Shown here one piece after another: positions 9,001 through 16,310 of a DNA stretch of 38,798 nt; the first letter of the stretch is position 1, and every line of letters begins with the position of its first letter. The notes beneath the pieces were generated by a model, which saw only the letters and a program-made list of their open reading frames with translations, made no database searches and was not told the DNA's origin. The position numbers and the translations under genes are program-made. Source of the stretch: CAYMFD01 sp964389475 (GTDB taxonomy: Bacteria; Bacteroidota; Bacteroidia; Chitinophagales; Saprospiraceae); contig CAYMFD010000026.1 of assembly GCA_964389475.1 (NCBI GenBank), forward strand, positions 1 to 38,798. The letters are read 5' to 3'.

Positions 9001-9123
9001 TTTAACCAAGAGATGTCATTCGCAGCGACAGCGATCCGAGACATCAGGCGTAATGCTGATATGGTCAATGATCCTGCCTTTAAGAGTGAGATGGAGGCCC
9101 TACTAGCCCCTTATGCCCAGTAA
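6070..9123 (+). CDS. DUF2723 family GT-C-like integral membrane protein
   Basis: The 1017-aa protein matches the DUF2723 (PF11028) family, related to TMEM260-type protein O-mannosyltransferases. Its hallmark N-terminal block GSLWDCGEFI...LEVVHPPGAPLFMLVGR (about residues 31-63) carries acidic residues in the first extracytoplasmic loop, as in GT-C enzymes. Many transmembrane helices follow to about residue 600 (for example after IIYSNQPPNEPRERDYVFVGSF). A long soluble C-terminal part then contains the conserved YGDNDTYPLWYAQEVEGIRRDV segment and a helical, TPR-like end. The likely role is transfer of a sugar from a lipid carrier to secreted proteins, but this is inferred from homology. It is the first gene of an overlapping set with rpiB (1 nt gap) and the thioredoxin/MsrA-like gene. 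Confidence 0.92.
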   Translation: MTSFKRISNIAGWLVFAITAIVFVMTAERVGSLWDCGEFILGAHKLEVVHPPGAPLFMLVGRIFAEIAEILSDNPSDIAYAINIMSGLCTAAAAMFAAWITMIMGKLAISDRVDEVDPSLGVALAGAGVVGGLMSAFATSVWFSAVEGEVYAMSTFFTMLTLWTAVKWYYLPDDKDSDRWLVMSLFAAGLSIGVHLLSILTFPAIATLYYQKKYKDHSIVGYLLAGAAGMVGVAFLQKFIIVGIPSLWAFFDKMLVNGFSAPVHSGLIPTIIVTAAICVGLLRYATKKNYHLLHILTVSSILIISAFSTFGIIVIRANADTPVNMNVPTNAMRLLPYLNREQYGERPLLKGAHYLAKPVDVKREDRYGLVDGEYKVVDEKFSYVYNPKDEILLPRIGHNDPGRIQLHKVWKEALTGKAEGTPGMGYNIKFLTNYQLGWMYWRYFMWNFAGRQNSAQGFFPWDVSSGHWISGIGPLDEARLHNMSQLTDIQKSEEGTNKYYLIPFILGLLGMIWHFTKDKKGFWVLFITFVITGIGIIIYSNQPPNEPRERDYVFVGSFITFAMWAGMAVLAIYQLLKSRLNMAGMAPAGIAVAMAISAPIIMASQNWDDHSRAGITASRDYAANFLNSVEQDAILFTYGDNDTYPLWYAQEVEGIRRDVRVVNLSLIAVDWYINKLRNKLNDSPPINLSIPEELYRGKSRNQIFFYNPQDPENKRGMLDRPMSADEAMRYITDPKNGAKTGQTILPSKNIFIKIDADKYRNSPGYVQADTSVRMQPKINVKFPSSRYLTKDELAVFDVIYSNINDRPIYFATTCKNEKLLGLNKYMNAEGLALRVTPYDFGREPGFPAVYGSGKVDLDRMYDIVMNKWVWGNFDKEDLFVDHSYGAETQAMKLMMLRTATQMSQMGDNQRAADVANKFFEAFPHFNFPWDAGVMPFVNVLIRSQAFDEAKNVMRTMANHTAQEMDFFNSLDSDDLESFNQEMSFAATAIRDIRRNADMVNDPAFKSEMEALLAPYAQ

Positions 9124-9124
9124 T

Positions 9125-9556
9125 ATGAAGATCGCTATAGGTTGTGACCACGCCGGTTACGAGTACAAGGATTACATCAAGGCCATCCTCATCGAGGCGG
9201 GTCACGAGGTGCAGGACTTTGGTACAGATGGTCCCGACTCCGTCGACTATCCCGACTACGTACACCCGCTAGCAGAGGCTGTTGAGGGTAGTCGTGCAGA
9301 TCTAGGGATCCTTATCTGTGGAAGTGCCAATGGCGTGTGCATGACCGCCAATAAACACCAAGGAATAAGAGCAGCCATCGCATGGCAGACGGATATAGCG
9401 GCACTAGCCAGGCAACATAACAATGCAAATGTCGTCTGCCTACCAGCAAGGTTTATAAGTAAGCACCTAGCGGCATCAATCGTCAATATTTTTATCGATA
9501 CGTCGTTCGAAGGTGGACGACACCAGCGACGTGTCGATAAAATAGGATGTGTATGA
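9125..9556 (+). CDS. rpiB: Ribose-5-phosphate isomerase B
   Basis: The 143-aa product interconverts ribose 5-phosphate and ribulose 5-phosphate in the pentose phosphate pathway. Visible RpiB features are MKIAIGCDHAGYEYK at the N-terminus, Cys65 in LICGSANGV (catalytic base position), the anion-hole segment after it, His in RQHNNANV and the C-terminal FEGGRHQRRV phosphate-binding motif. Length is normal for the family (E. coli RpiB is 149 aa). I chose ATG 9125, one base after the DUF2723 stop. An in-frame ATG at 9113 would overlap the upstream gene and adds only MPSN. Its 3' end overlaps the next start by four bases (ATGA), which suggests translational coupling. Confidence 0.95.
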   Translation: MKIAIGCDHAGYEYKDYIKAILIEAGHEVQDFGTDGPDSVDYPDYVHPLAEAVEGSRADLGILICGSANGVCMTANKHQGIRAAIAWQTDIAALARQHNNANVVCLPARFISKHLAASIVNIFIDTSFEGGRHQRRVDKIGCV

Positions 9557-10512
9557 AATGGACTTTTGTGATGGTAATGATGGTATGGCTGTCATCAATT
9601 ACCGCCCAAGAACGTATTACCAGCTCCGAGGAGTTAGGCATGGTACACTGGTACCGAGACTATGACCAAGCACTAGCTCAGGCAGCGAAAGCGTCCAAGC
9701 CCGTCTTCTTACTATTCCAAGAAGTACCTGGCTGTAGCACCTGTCGCAACTATGGGCAAGATGTACTCAGCCACCCGCTAGTCGTCGAGGCCATCGAAGC
9801 ATACTGCATACCCCTAGCGATCTATAACAATAAGGGTGGCGCCGATAGAGCCGTCCTCGATAAGTACAAAGAGCCTACATGGAATAATCCCGTCGCACGT
9901 ATCGTCGATGCGCAGGGCGAGGACTTGCAGCCACGTATCGCAGGTGACTATTCTGCTAGAGCAGTCCTCCACGCCATCATCAAGGTGCTAGAAGACAGCA
10001 ATACGTCGGTACCGGCCTACCTCACTCTTGCAGCTCAAGAGCTAGCACCTAGTACGAAAGAGGACTTCTATCAGATGTACTGCTTCTGGAGTGGTGAGCA
10101 GGCGCTAGGGCAGATAGACGGCGTAGTCGATGTAGAGTCGGGTTTTGTTGGTGGTGCCGAGGTGGTCAAGGTGACTTACGATCATACCCAAACCTCTCAG
10201 CGCAAGATTACCACCATCGCCGAAAAACACAAGATCAAACCTATCGCCAAACCTAGCAAGTATAGGACGGCTGATAAAGACGTACACTACTATCTACGTA
10301 ACAGTGACTACCGATACTTGCCACTCTCTACCATGCAGCAGACTAAGGTCAATAGCGCCATAGGTAGCGGTCAAAACCCTAGCCAGTATCTGAGCCCTAG
10401 GCAAGTCGACTGGTTAGACGATGTCAGAGCCGGTAGACTATCTAAAGCGTCTAGGTATGACCGACCTTTTGCGGATGCCTGGTGGCAGATTGATACTCAG
10501 GCATCAGAATAA
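9553..10512 (+). CDS. Secreted thioredoxin-like protein fused to a shortened MsrA-like domain
   Basis: The product is 319 aa with a signal peptide ending near SSITAQ. Residues about 35-145 resemble a thioredoxin-fold domain with a VPGCSTC motif (Cys61, Cys64), the Cys-containing form of what I recall as the VPGUxxT thioredoxin-like seleno/Cys protein family. Residues about 172-215 (YCFWSGEQALGQIDGVV..GFVGG..AEVVKVTYD) resemble the core of peptide methionine sulfoxide reductase A, keeping the nucleophile in CFW (Cys177) and Glu182. The MsrA segment between GG and AE, normally about 15-20 residues, is missing. The codon at the VPGC site is TGT, not TGA. The start ATG 9553 overlaps the rpiB stop; ATG 9547 is also possible. 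Inferred role: periplasmic repair of oxidised Met using its own thiol domain. Confidence 0.7.
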   Translation: MKWTFVMVMMVWLSSITAQERITSSEELGMVHWYRDYDQALAQAAKASKPVFLLFQEVPGCSTCRNYGQDVLSHPLVVEAIEAYCIPLAIYNNKGGADRAVLDKYKEPTWNNPVARIVDAQGEDLQPRIAGDYSARAVLHAIIKVLEDSNTSVPAYLTLAAQELAPSTKEDFYQMYCFWSGEQALGQIDGVVDVESGFVGGAEVVKVTYDHTQTSQRKITTIAEKHKIKPIAKPSKYRTADKDVHYYLRNSDYRYLPLSTMQQTKVNSAIGSGQNPSQYLSPRQVDWLDDVRAGRLSKASRYDRPFADAWWQIDTQASE

Positions 10513-12285
10513 GCTTACATAACCAAAGTGGATCTTGGCGGTCTGGATATTGAGCGGTATGTCGCGCCGCTGCCCAGCTACGAAGCTGACGTTAAAGATC
10601 CCAGCCGGTGTACCGAAGTTGATACCAAACCCTACGGCCAGCGATCGCTCCCACACCCGATTATCGATGGGACCAGTGCGGAAGTAACCCAGCTCGATGA
10701 TGGGAAGGCTCAGGTGAGAATTACGATCCAATAGGACGCGATACTCCAGGCTAGGTATCAGATAGACGTCCGTCAGTACGGTCTGCTCTTCGAAGCCTCG
10801 AAGGCGACGATTACCCCCTATCCGGTACAGCTCATTGTCATAGAGTGTAGTCGCACTATACTTGTAGGCAGCATCGAGACCTATCTTGATCGTAGACCAC
10901 TTATTGGGCGGGAGGAAGAGTGAGGCGTTGAGCTGGATATCGGACTGGAAGGTCGACGCCTGCAGTGTATCATAAGCCTGATCAAAGTCTATTGACGCTG
11001 CGGATAGGCTCGTGATAACGGTATTGCGTATGATCCGCCTGATACCCATATCAGCACTCGACTGCACTTGCCAGCCCCGGCTAGGATTGATGCGGTAGTC
11101 TGTATGCTGCAGGTCTACGGTAAGACCACCCGCTGTAACGACGACGTCTAGTTGGCTGGGCAGCTCTTGGCTAGTCAGTAGGGCGGAGGTATCTATCCGC
11201 AGTATACGGTTGCTGGTATTGGCGAGGCGTATCCCTAGGCGATCATTGCCAGATACGATAAACTGTAGGCCGGCCCTTGCGATCGTCTCGACGAATGTCT
11301 CACTATTACGCAGCACCTTGAGATCTAGGTCGATACCCAGCGGCAAACCTGCTAGGTAAGGATAGTCTACCTGTATATCTACCTCCTGCACCTCAGGACG
11401 TAGTCGGCGCAACTGGGCATATATCCGCTCTCCGTAGCCCAGCTTATTGACGATCTCACCCAGAAAATCACCCGTGATTGTGTACGACTGCTGGCCCGAT
11501 GGTCGATCCGCTGGTACCACACCGATGATGAAGTCAAAGCGACTGGCATTGCGCCTAGTAACGGGCAGGGTCACCTCGGCGATACCATTAACAAAGTCCA
11601 CCTCGACGGGCCTGCCCAACTCTAAGAAGGGCAGATTGCGTAATCGCCTGTCTAAGTCTTGCACGACATCGTGATTGTATACTTCGCCTCGATTGATGCC
11701 CAAGTACTGACGGTAGTAGCTCGATGATACGATGTCGTAGTCTCCGTCTATACGTATACTATCGAAGGTCACAAGTGGACCCGTCTCGATCTTAAGAGTA
11801 GCCCGTGGTACGACGCTAGCACCGTCATCGTCATGCTCTTGCCACTCAAGATCGTCTAGCTGTATCGTATAGAATGGATACCCTTGCTTGCCCAGGTAGT
11901 TGCCTGTACGATCAGCTAGACGCTGTACCGATACTGCGTCAAATGATAGGTCCTGCCATTCTCTAGCTGGGACGCCAGCTCGTAACAGCAATACTTGCGT
12001 CATGCTATCAATACTGATCTCATAGTCATCATACCTCTGCCCATAGTAGAGATTATAATAAGCTGTATCGTTACTGCGCCATGATGAGTCCACTGCGGCG
12101 GTGATGTAGCCGTCCGCCTGCACGGCTAGCAGGGCTTGGTCTATCTGCTGCTGTACGTCGCCCTTCTTGACTAGGGTAGTAGCGTAGTCCCCTGACGGCT
12201 CATTGTACTGCAGTACCGACTGACTGGTCATGGCAGTCACCATGCTGATCAGGACTAGTGCCGTAGACAGTAACTTTGCTAGCAT
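10504..12285 (-). CDS. Omp85/BamA-like outer-membrane protein (POTRA plus surface-antigen barrel)
   Basis: The 593-aa protein has a signal peptide (ends near TAMTSQS), two to three POTRA-like segments up to about residue 240 (for example VTFDSIRIDGDYDIVSSSYYRQYLGI), and a C-terminal barrel with the bacterial surface antigen pattern. A YRIGGNRRLRGFEEQ motif near residue 490 matches the (V/I)RG(F/Y) loop of Omp85 proteins. It ends with strands leading to the terminal aromatic (IHFGYVSLF). Omp85 proteins insert or secrete proteins or lipids at the outer membrane. It is shorter than housekeeping BamA (about 800 aa), so it is a TamA-like or accessory member. It lies 32 nt downstream of the PagL-type gene, suggesting one operon. 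Its last 9 bp overlap the convergent thioredoxin/MsrA-like gene. Confidence 0.85.
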   Translation of the reverse strand: MLAKLLSTALVLISMVTAMTSQSVLQYNEPSGDYATTLVKKGDVQQQIDQALLAVQADGYITAAVDSSWRSNDTAYYNLYYGQRYDDYEISIDSMTQVLLLRAGVPAREWQDLSFDAVSVQRLADRTGNYLGKQGYPFYTIQLDDLEWQEHDDDGASVVPRATLKIETGPLVTFDSIRIDGDYDIVSSSYYRQYLGINRGEVYNHDVVQDLDRRLRNLPFLELGRPVEVDFVNGIAEVTLPVTRRNASRFDFIIGVVPADRPSGQQSYTITGDFLGEIVNKLGYGERIYAQLRRLRPEVQEVDIQVDYPYLAGLPLGIDLDLKVLRNSETFVETIARAGLQFIVSGNDRLGIRLANTSNRILRIDTSALLTSQELPSQLDVVVTAGGLTVDLQHTDYRINPSRGWQVQSSADMGIRRIIRNTVITSLSAASIDFDQAYDTLQASTFQSDIQLNASLFLPPNKWSTIKIGLDAAYKYSATTLYDNELYRIGGNRRLRGFEEQTVLTDVYLIPSLEYRVLLDRNSHLSLPIIELGYFRTGPIDNRVWERSLAVGFGINFGTPAGIFNVSFVAGQRRDIPLNIQTAKIHFGYVSLF

Positions 12286-12317
12286 ATAGTGGACGATGAT
12301 TGCATGCTATACTTAAT

Positions 12318-13406
12318 CTATAGTCGTATACCCACTACCAGCGACGCATGATCTGCTACTGCTGCGTGAGACTTTAATACTACCCCTAAACGCAATACAT
12401 CTTGATCTAGTAGCGGTATCTTGTAAAAAACACCCAGCTTGATATACATAGACGGCTCTACAGGAGAAAATACGTCGAGATAATACCCAAGCTGCTGCCT
12501 GAAAACGATGCGATCAAAGGTAAACTCATGCGCTACCCAGGTCGCCATGCGCTGAGCTCTGCGCCTAGCCTCTTCCTTGGTCTGAAAGTCTCTAAAGTGA
12601 AAGGCATAGGCCCTACCCGCATACTCGTAGTCTACTCCTGCCAGTACGGTCAGGAGGCTATGGTAGCGATACCCGAGGCCCAGCGATACAACGTAATGCG
12701 GATACTTGGGGCCATTGGGGACCGCATGCTCTGTACGACCGTAGTGGAGCTGTATATCCGCCTCTAGTCTACGATAGCTAGTGTCTCTAGCCGGTCTCGC
12801 AAAAGGTTTGGTATTACGCGGTTGATAAGTGTAGCGCAGGCCTAGCGAAGTACCCCAGGTATTGATGCCACTATTCGGAGCGGCGAAGAGGCCATTACTC
12901 GTATGCAGGAGGTGGGCATCGTACCTGATAGCCCAGCTATCGGCCACTTGCCTACTCACCGTGAGACCTAGTCGGGTGGCATTATTGAAGGTAGAGCCTA
13001 CCGCATTATTAGTCGGGTTACTCACGTAGTCAAATGTCTTGGTAATGATACCTACACCACTATAGAGGTGTGTTTGTATTCGCCACTTTGGGCTTTTGTA
13101 TATCGATATATCGACGCCTCTCATAAGGGCATGTATCGAGCCTAGCACCTCATCATCTCCGTAATTGACATATTGGTATACGTGCGACACGCTAGGCATA
13201 TGCCAGTAGTGGTGCCAGTCCTTACTGCCCGACACCTCGTGGGTATGTGCTAGGGTAAACCCCACCGCTCGCTCTGGTATGTCAAAAGTGAGACCCGACT
13301 TATGCTTGATGACGCGGCCCAACTCACCAGACAGACTGATACTTGACTGGCTCTGCACCAGGCTTACAGCTAGTATGTGTACGAGAAGTAAACAGATTAA
13401 TTTCAC
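12318..13406 (-). CDS. PagL-type lipid A deacylase / acyloxyacyl hydrolase family protein
   Basis: The 362-aa product has a signal peptide (MKLICLLLVHILAVSLVQSQ) and beta-barrel-like strands. It carries the family motif HTSNGLFAAPNSGIN, with the catalytic-type His168 and Ser170. PagL enzymes remove the 3-O-linked acyl chain of lipid A in the outer membrane. The Bacteroidota members are longer than Pseudomonas PagL, with an extended C-terminal half, as here. I place the start at GTG 13406. The frame stays open to another GTG at 13433, but a TACCTTTG promoter box ends only 4 nt before 13406 and the signal peptide starts at that codon. It is followed by the Omp85-like gene, so a lipid A modification and outer-membrane biogenesis link is plausible. 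Confidence 0.82.
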   Translation of the reverse strand: MKLICLLLVHILAVSLVQSQSSISLSGELGRVIKHKSGLTFDIPERAVGFTLAHTHEVSGSKDWHHYWHMPSVSHVYQYVNYGDDEVLGSIHALMRGVDISIYKSPKWRIQTHLYSGVGIITKTFDYVSNPTNNAVGSTFNNATRLGLTVSRQVADSWAIRYDAHLLHTSNGLFAAPNSGINTWGTSLGLRYTYQPRNTKPFARPARDTSYRRLEADIQLHYGRTEHAVPNGPKYPHYVVSLGLGYRYHSLLTVLAGVDYEYAGRAYAFHFRDFQTKEEARRRAQRMATWVAHEFTFDRIVFRQQLGYYLDVFSPVEPSMYIKLGVFYKIPLLDQDVLRLGVVLKSHAAVADHASLVVGIRL

Positions 13407-13410
13407 CTTG

Positions 13411-13418
13411 CAAAGGTA
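13411..13418 (-). promoter_or_regulatory. Bacteroidota -7 box (TACCTTTG), leaderless type
   Basis: An exact TAnnTTTG match whose last base lies 4 nt before the GTG start codon of the PagL-type gene. Transcription from it would begin at or next to the start codon. A TTG lies about 14 nt upstream, shorter than the usual spacing. Confidence 0.55.
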
Positions 13419-13487
13419 GTAGGTCGTGATCACAAGATCTAAAGCTCTATTTTAGCTACTCAACTAACATTTAACGACTACCCATAT

Positions 13488-14210
13488 ATGCCACAAAAAC
13501 TTAGCGTCATCGTCCCTGCTTACAACGAGGAGGCAACTGTGCAGTCTATCCTAGATAAGCTCCTATCGGTCGAGCTCATAGGAGGGCTCAGCAAGGAGAT
13601 TATAGTGGTCAACGATGCCAGCCGGGACCAGACCGACGCCATCGTACGACAGTATATCGAGACGCATATCACGGCAGAGATTAACTACCTCTCGCATGAT
13701 AAGAACCGTGGTAAAGGTGCTGCCCTACATACCGGTATCGCCGCAGCGACTGGCGACTTTGTCGTCATCCAAGACGCTGACCTAGAGTACGATCCAGAGG
13801 AGTTTAACATATTACTACAACCACTGCTAGATGGCTATGCCGATGTGGTCTATGGCTCGAGATTTATGGGTGGTAAGCCCCATCGCATTTTATTCTTTTG
13901 GCACAGCATAGGCAACAAAATACTCACGTTTATCTCCAATGCTTTTACCAATCTCAACCTGACCGATATGGAGACGTGTTACAAGATGTGGCGACGAGAG
14001 CATATACAGTCTCTCAGACTGGTAGAGCGGCGATTTGGATTTGAACCGGAGGTAACCGCTAAGGTTAGTCGCATCCCCGATATCCGAATATACGAGGTAG
14101 GCATCTCCTACTACGGCAGGACCTTCGCAGAAGGCAAGAAAATCAACTGGAAGGATGGCGTGCGGGCTATCTATTGCATTTTTAAATATAACATCTGGAG
14201 CAAGCGATGA
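13488..14210 (+). CDS. Family 2 glycosyltransferase (dolichyl/polyprenyl-phosphate mannose synthase-like)
   Basis: The 240-aa protein is a single GT-A domain. It has the N-terminal LSVIVPAYNEE nucleotide-binding strand, the acceptor region VVNDASRDQTD, a metal-binding DAD within VIQDADLEYDPEEF (about residue 97), YGSRFMGG, and the GNKILTFISN...TDMETCYKMW block that is typical of DPM1-like enzymes. No C-terminal membrane helices are present, as in soluble DPM synthases. It probably transfers a sugar from a nucleotide donor to a polyprenyl phosphate; the sugar is unknown. Such a lipid-linked sugar is the kind of donor used by GT-C enzymes like the DUF2723 protein in this window, though the two are not in one operon. 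The stop overlaps the next start by 4 bp (ATGA). Confidence 0.92.
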   Translation: MPQKLSVIVPAYNEEATVQSILDKLLSVELIGGLSKEIIVVNDASRDQTDAIVRQYIETHITAEINYLSHDKNRGKGAALHTGIAAATGDFVVIQDADLEYDPEEFNILLQPLLDGYADVVYGSRFMGGKPHRILFFWHSIGNKILTFISNAFTNLNLTDMETCYKMWRREHIQSLRLVERRFGFEPEVTAKVSRIPDIRIYEVGISYYGRTFAEGKKINWKDGVRAIYCIFKYNIWSKR

Positions 14211-15310
14211 AAAAATACCGAAATATATATGTGGCGGCTACCAGCCAGCACGTGGGCAAGACGACATCAACATTAGGTCTGGTATCGGCATTCTTAAAGC
14301 GAGGTGTTAACGTGGGGTACTGCAAGCCTGTAGGCCAGAAGTTTCTAGATATCAACAACCTCATCGTTGATAAGGACGCCGTACTCTTTGCTGACCTCAT
14401 CAACTTTGACCTAGCGCCTGAGGTCCATAGCCCTGTGATCCTCGGCAAGGGAGCGACGAGTGCCTTCCTAGACGATCCATCTGCGACCAAGTATGAGGAG
14501 GATATACTCCGAGCCGCCAGCTTACTCGAACAACGACATGAACTGACCATACACGAGGGTACTGGCCACCCAGGCGTAGGATCAGTGGCCAATCTCAGCA
14601 ATGCGACGGTAGCCAAGATGATAGACGCCGGTGTAGTCATGGTCGTAGAGGGCGGCATAGGTCGTACCATCGATATGCTCAATATGTGCAAGGCTCTTTT
14701 TGACAAGCAAGACGTCCCTATCATCGGCGTCATCGTCAATAAAGTGAGCGAAAATAAATTTGAAAAAGTCAAACACTACGTCGGCAAGTGGCTAGACAAA
14801 GAGGGTATACCTCTGCTAGGGTGTGTACCCTACGATAAGACGCTAGCCTACCCGCTTATCTGGTCTATCTGCAAGGCTGTCAAGGGTACCATCATTTTTA
14901 ACAAAGACAAGGCGACCAACAAGATTGAAAATATCATCGCAGGGTCTCTCATCGACCTCAATGAGCTGAGTAGCTCGCAAGATTTACTACTGGTCGTAAG
15001 TACTAGGAGTATCAATGGAGCGATCAATAAGGTGAAGCAAATTACGGAGAGCAACAATTTTGAGCATAGCCCACTGTCAGGCATCGTAGCAACCGGTAGT
15101 GGCAACATAGATGGTAGCACCCTATCGTACATAGAGAAGCACGAGCTACCACTGATCCGTACAGATCTAGATACTTATGGCTCCGTTATCAAGATCAGTA
15201 ATATAGAGGTCAAGATCAATAGGCAGACACCCTGGAAAGTCCGCAGGGCTATCAATCTCATCGATGCTAATGTCGATATCGAGCATATCGCCAGTCAGAT
15301 AGAATTATGA
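14207..15310 (+). CDS. BioD-like P-loop protein (phosphotransacetylase N-terminal-like, DRTGG-type)
   Basis: The 367-aa protein begins with a P-loop (AATSQHVGKTTST, residues about 9-21) of the dethiobiotin synthetase/AAA_26 type, followed by CKPVGQK and an EGTGHPGVG..NLSNA segment. The second half (about residues 205-320) has the spacing of a DRTGG-like domain, as in the N-terminal region of phosphotransacetylase (COG0857), but no phosphotransacetylase catalytic domain follows. Members are often annotated as dethiobiotin synthase-like, yet no biotin gene is nearby. It may be a nucleotide- or metabolite-sensing regulator (inference). It overlaps by 4 bp both the GT2 gene upstream and the TraR/DksA gene downstream, so the three are translationally coupled. 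Confidence 0.82.
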   Translation: MKKYRNIYVAATSQHVGKTTSTLGLVSAFLKRGVNVGYCKPVGQKFLDINNLIVDKDAVLFADLINFDLAPEVHSPVILGKGATSAFLDDPSATKYEEDILRAASLLEQRHELTIHEGTGHPGVGSVANLSNATVAKMIDAGVVMVVEGGIGRTIDMLNMCKALFDKQDVPIIGVIVNKVSENKFEKVKHYVGKWLDKEGIPLLGCVPYDKTLAYPLIWSICKAVKGTIIFNKDKATNKIENIIAGSLIDLNELSSSQDLLLVVSTRSINGAINKVKQITESNNFEHSPLSGIVATGSGNIDGSTLSYIEKHELPLIRTDLDTYGSVIKISNIEVKINRQTPWKVRRAINLIDANVDIEHIASQIEL

Positions 15311-15645
15311 CTGCAGATGCGAAGAAGGAGCTGAAGAAAAAGATCAAAACGCTAATCAAGGAATCTGAGGCCGCAATCATCAGCATGGAGGCTATGACAA
15401 AGCCGGTTGCGCCAGAAAACAGCATAGGACGTGTGAGTCGCATGGACGCCATCAATAATAAGAGTGTCATGGAGTCTGCCCTCAGAAACACTAGATCAAA
15501 ATTGAGTAAGCTCAAAGTAGCCCTGCACGCCGTAGGCAATGACGACTTCGGTATATGTAGTGTCTGTAAGCATACCATACAGGATGGCCGCCTTATGTAT
15601 ATGCCCGAGAGCACTCGCTGCGTGAGGTGTGCATCTAGAGGTTGA
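15307..15645 (+). CDS. TraR/DksA-type zinc-finger protein
   Basis: The 112-aa protein has an N-terminal basic helical region (KKELKKKIKTLIKESEAAI), a middle helix, and a C-terminal four-cysteine zinc finger: CSVC, a 17-residue interval, then CVRC (about residues 87-109). This is the TraR/DksA_C fold, whose members bind RNA polymerase through the secondary channel. The DxxDxA acidic coiled-coil tip of DksA is not obvious, so transcription control is uncertain. The ATG overlaps the stop of the BioD-like gene. A gap of 53 bp separates it from the glucosaminidase. Confidence 0.88.
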   Translation: MTADAKKELKKKIKTLIKESEAAIISMEAMTKPVAPENSIGRVSRMDAINNKSVMESALRNTRSKLSKLKVALHAVGNDDFGICSVCKHTIQDGRLMYMPESTRCVRCASRG

Positions 15646-15698
15646 CGACTGTCAATCGATAGCGGAGACTAGCTTGGCATAGTACTTGATTTTATCAT

Positions 15699-16268
15699 AT
15701 GTCTTTAAACAAGTACACCCCTATGCAGCGTCACCTTTACCCCCTACTCGTATTTGTACTATTAGGTACATCATCATTTACTGACAGTATACGTCCTGTG
15801 GATGCAGCTGCTAGCTATATCGAGACCTATCGAGATCTAGCCATCGTAGAGATGCATCGGTCAGGTGTACCTGCTAGTATCACCCTCGCGCAGGCACTGC
15901 ACGAGAGCAACTATGGTATGAGTGACCTCGCCACACGAGCCAATAATCACTTCGGCATCAAGTGCAAGACCTACTGGCAAGGCGCTACTTACAAGCATAA
16001 GGATGATGACTACATCAATGGTCGATTGATCAAGTCGTGTTTTAGATCCTACGACACAGCACTAGATAGCTATATCGATCATAGCAATTTCCTCAAGTAT
16101 ACGAGCCACTATCAGCCGCTTTTTGCGCTAGATAAGTATGACTATAAAGCGTGGGCTCATGGCCTCAAGTCTTGCGGATACGCTACGGATAAGAAGTACG
16201 CAGAAAAGCTTATCCGACAGATCGAGCGATACAATTTGCAGGATTATGACTACTGGACGCCGAGATAG
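15699..16268 (+). CDS. Glucosaminidase-domain peptidoglycan hydrolase
   Basis: The 189-aa protein has an N-terminal signal segment (LYPLLVFVLLGTSSF), then a glucosaminidase domain (GH73-like, residues about 40-180). The features are ITLAQALHESNYGMSDLATRANNHFGIKC with the catalytic Glu in HESNYG, followed by YDTALDSYIDHSNFL and YKAWAHGLKSCGYATDKKYAEKL. The enzyme should cut the glycan strand of peptidoglycan in the periplasm. It lacks LysM or SH3 binding modules, so it is a minimal form. The start may be ATG 15699 or the in-frame ATG 15723, which gives a more standard signal peptide. It is codirectional with the genes before and after. Confidence 0.92.
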   Translation: MSLNKYTPMQRHLYPLLVFVLLGTSSFTDSIRPVDAAASYIETYRDLAIVEMHRSGVPASITLAQALHESNYGMSDLATRANNHFGIKCKTYWQGATYKHKDDDYINGRLIKSCFRSYDTALDSYIDHSNFLKYTSHYQPLFALDKYDYKAWAHGLKSCGYATDKKYAEKLIRQIERYNLQDYDYWTPR

Positions 16269-16310
16269 GTCTAGTAACCTTACTTTTACCACTTCAAGGA
16301 ATAAAACAAC

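Noticed and set aside
14207..15310. Calling the P-loop protein a true dethiobiotin synthetase (bioD)
   Set aside because: It carries a second DRTGG-like half and has no biotin genes nearby; similarity is to the Pta N-terminal region.
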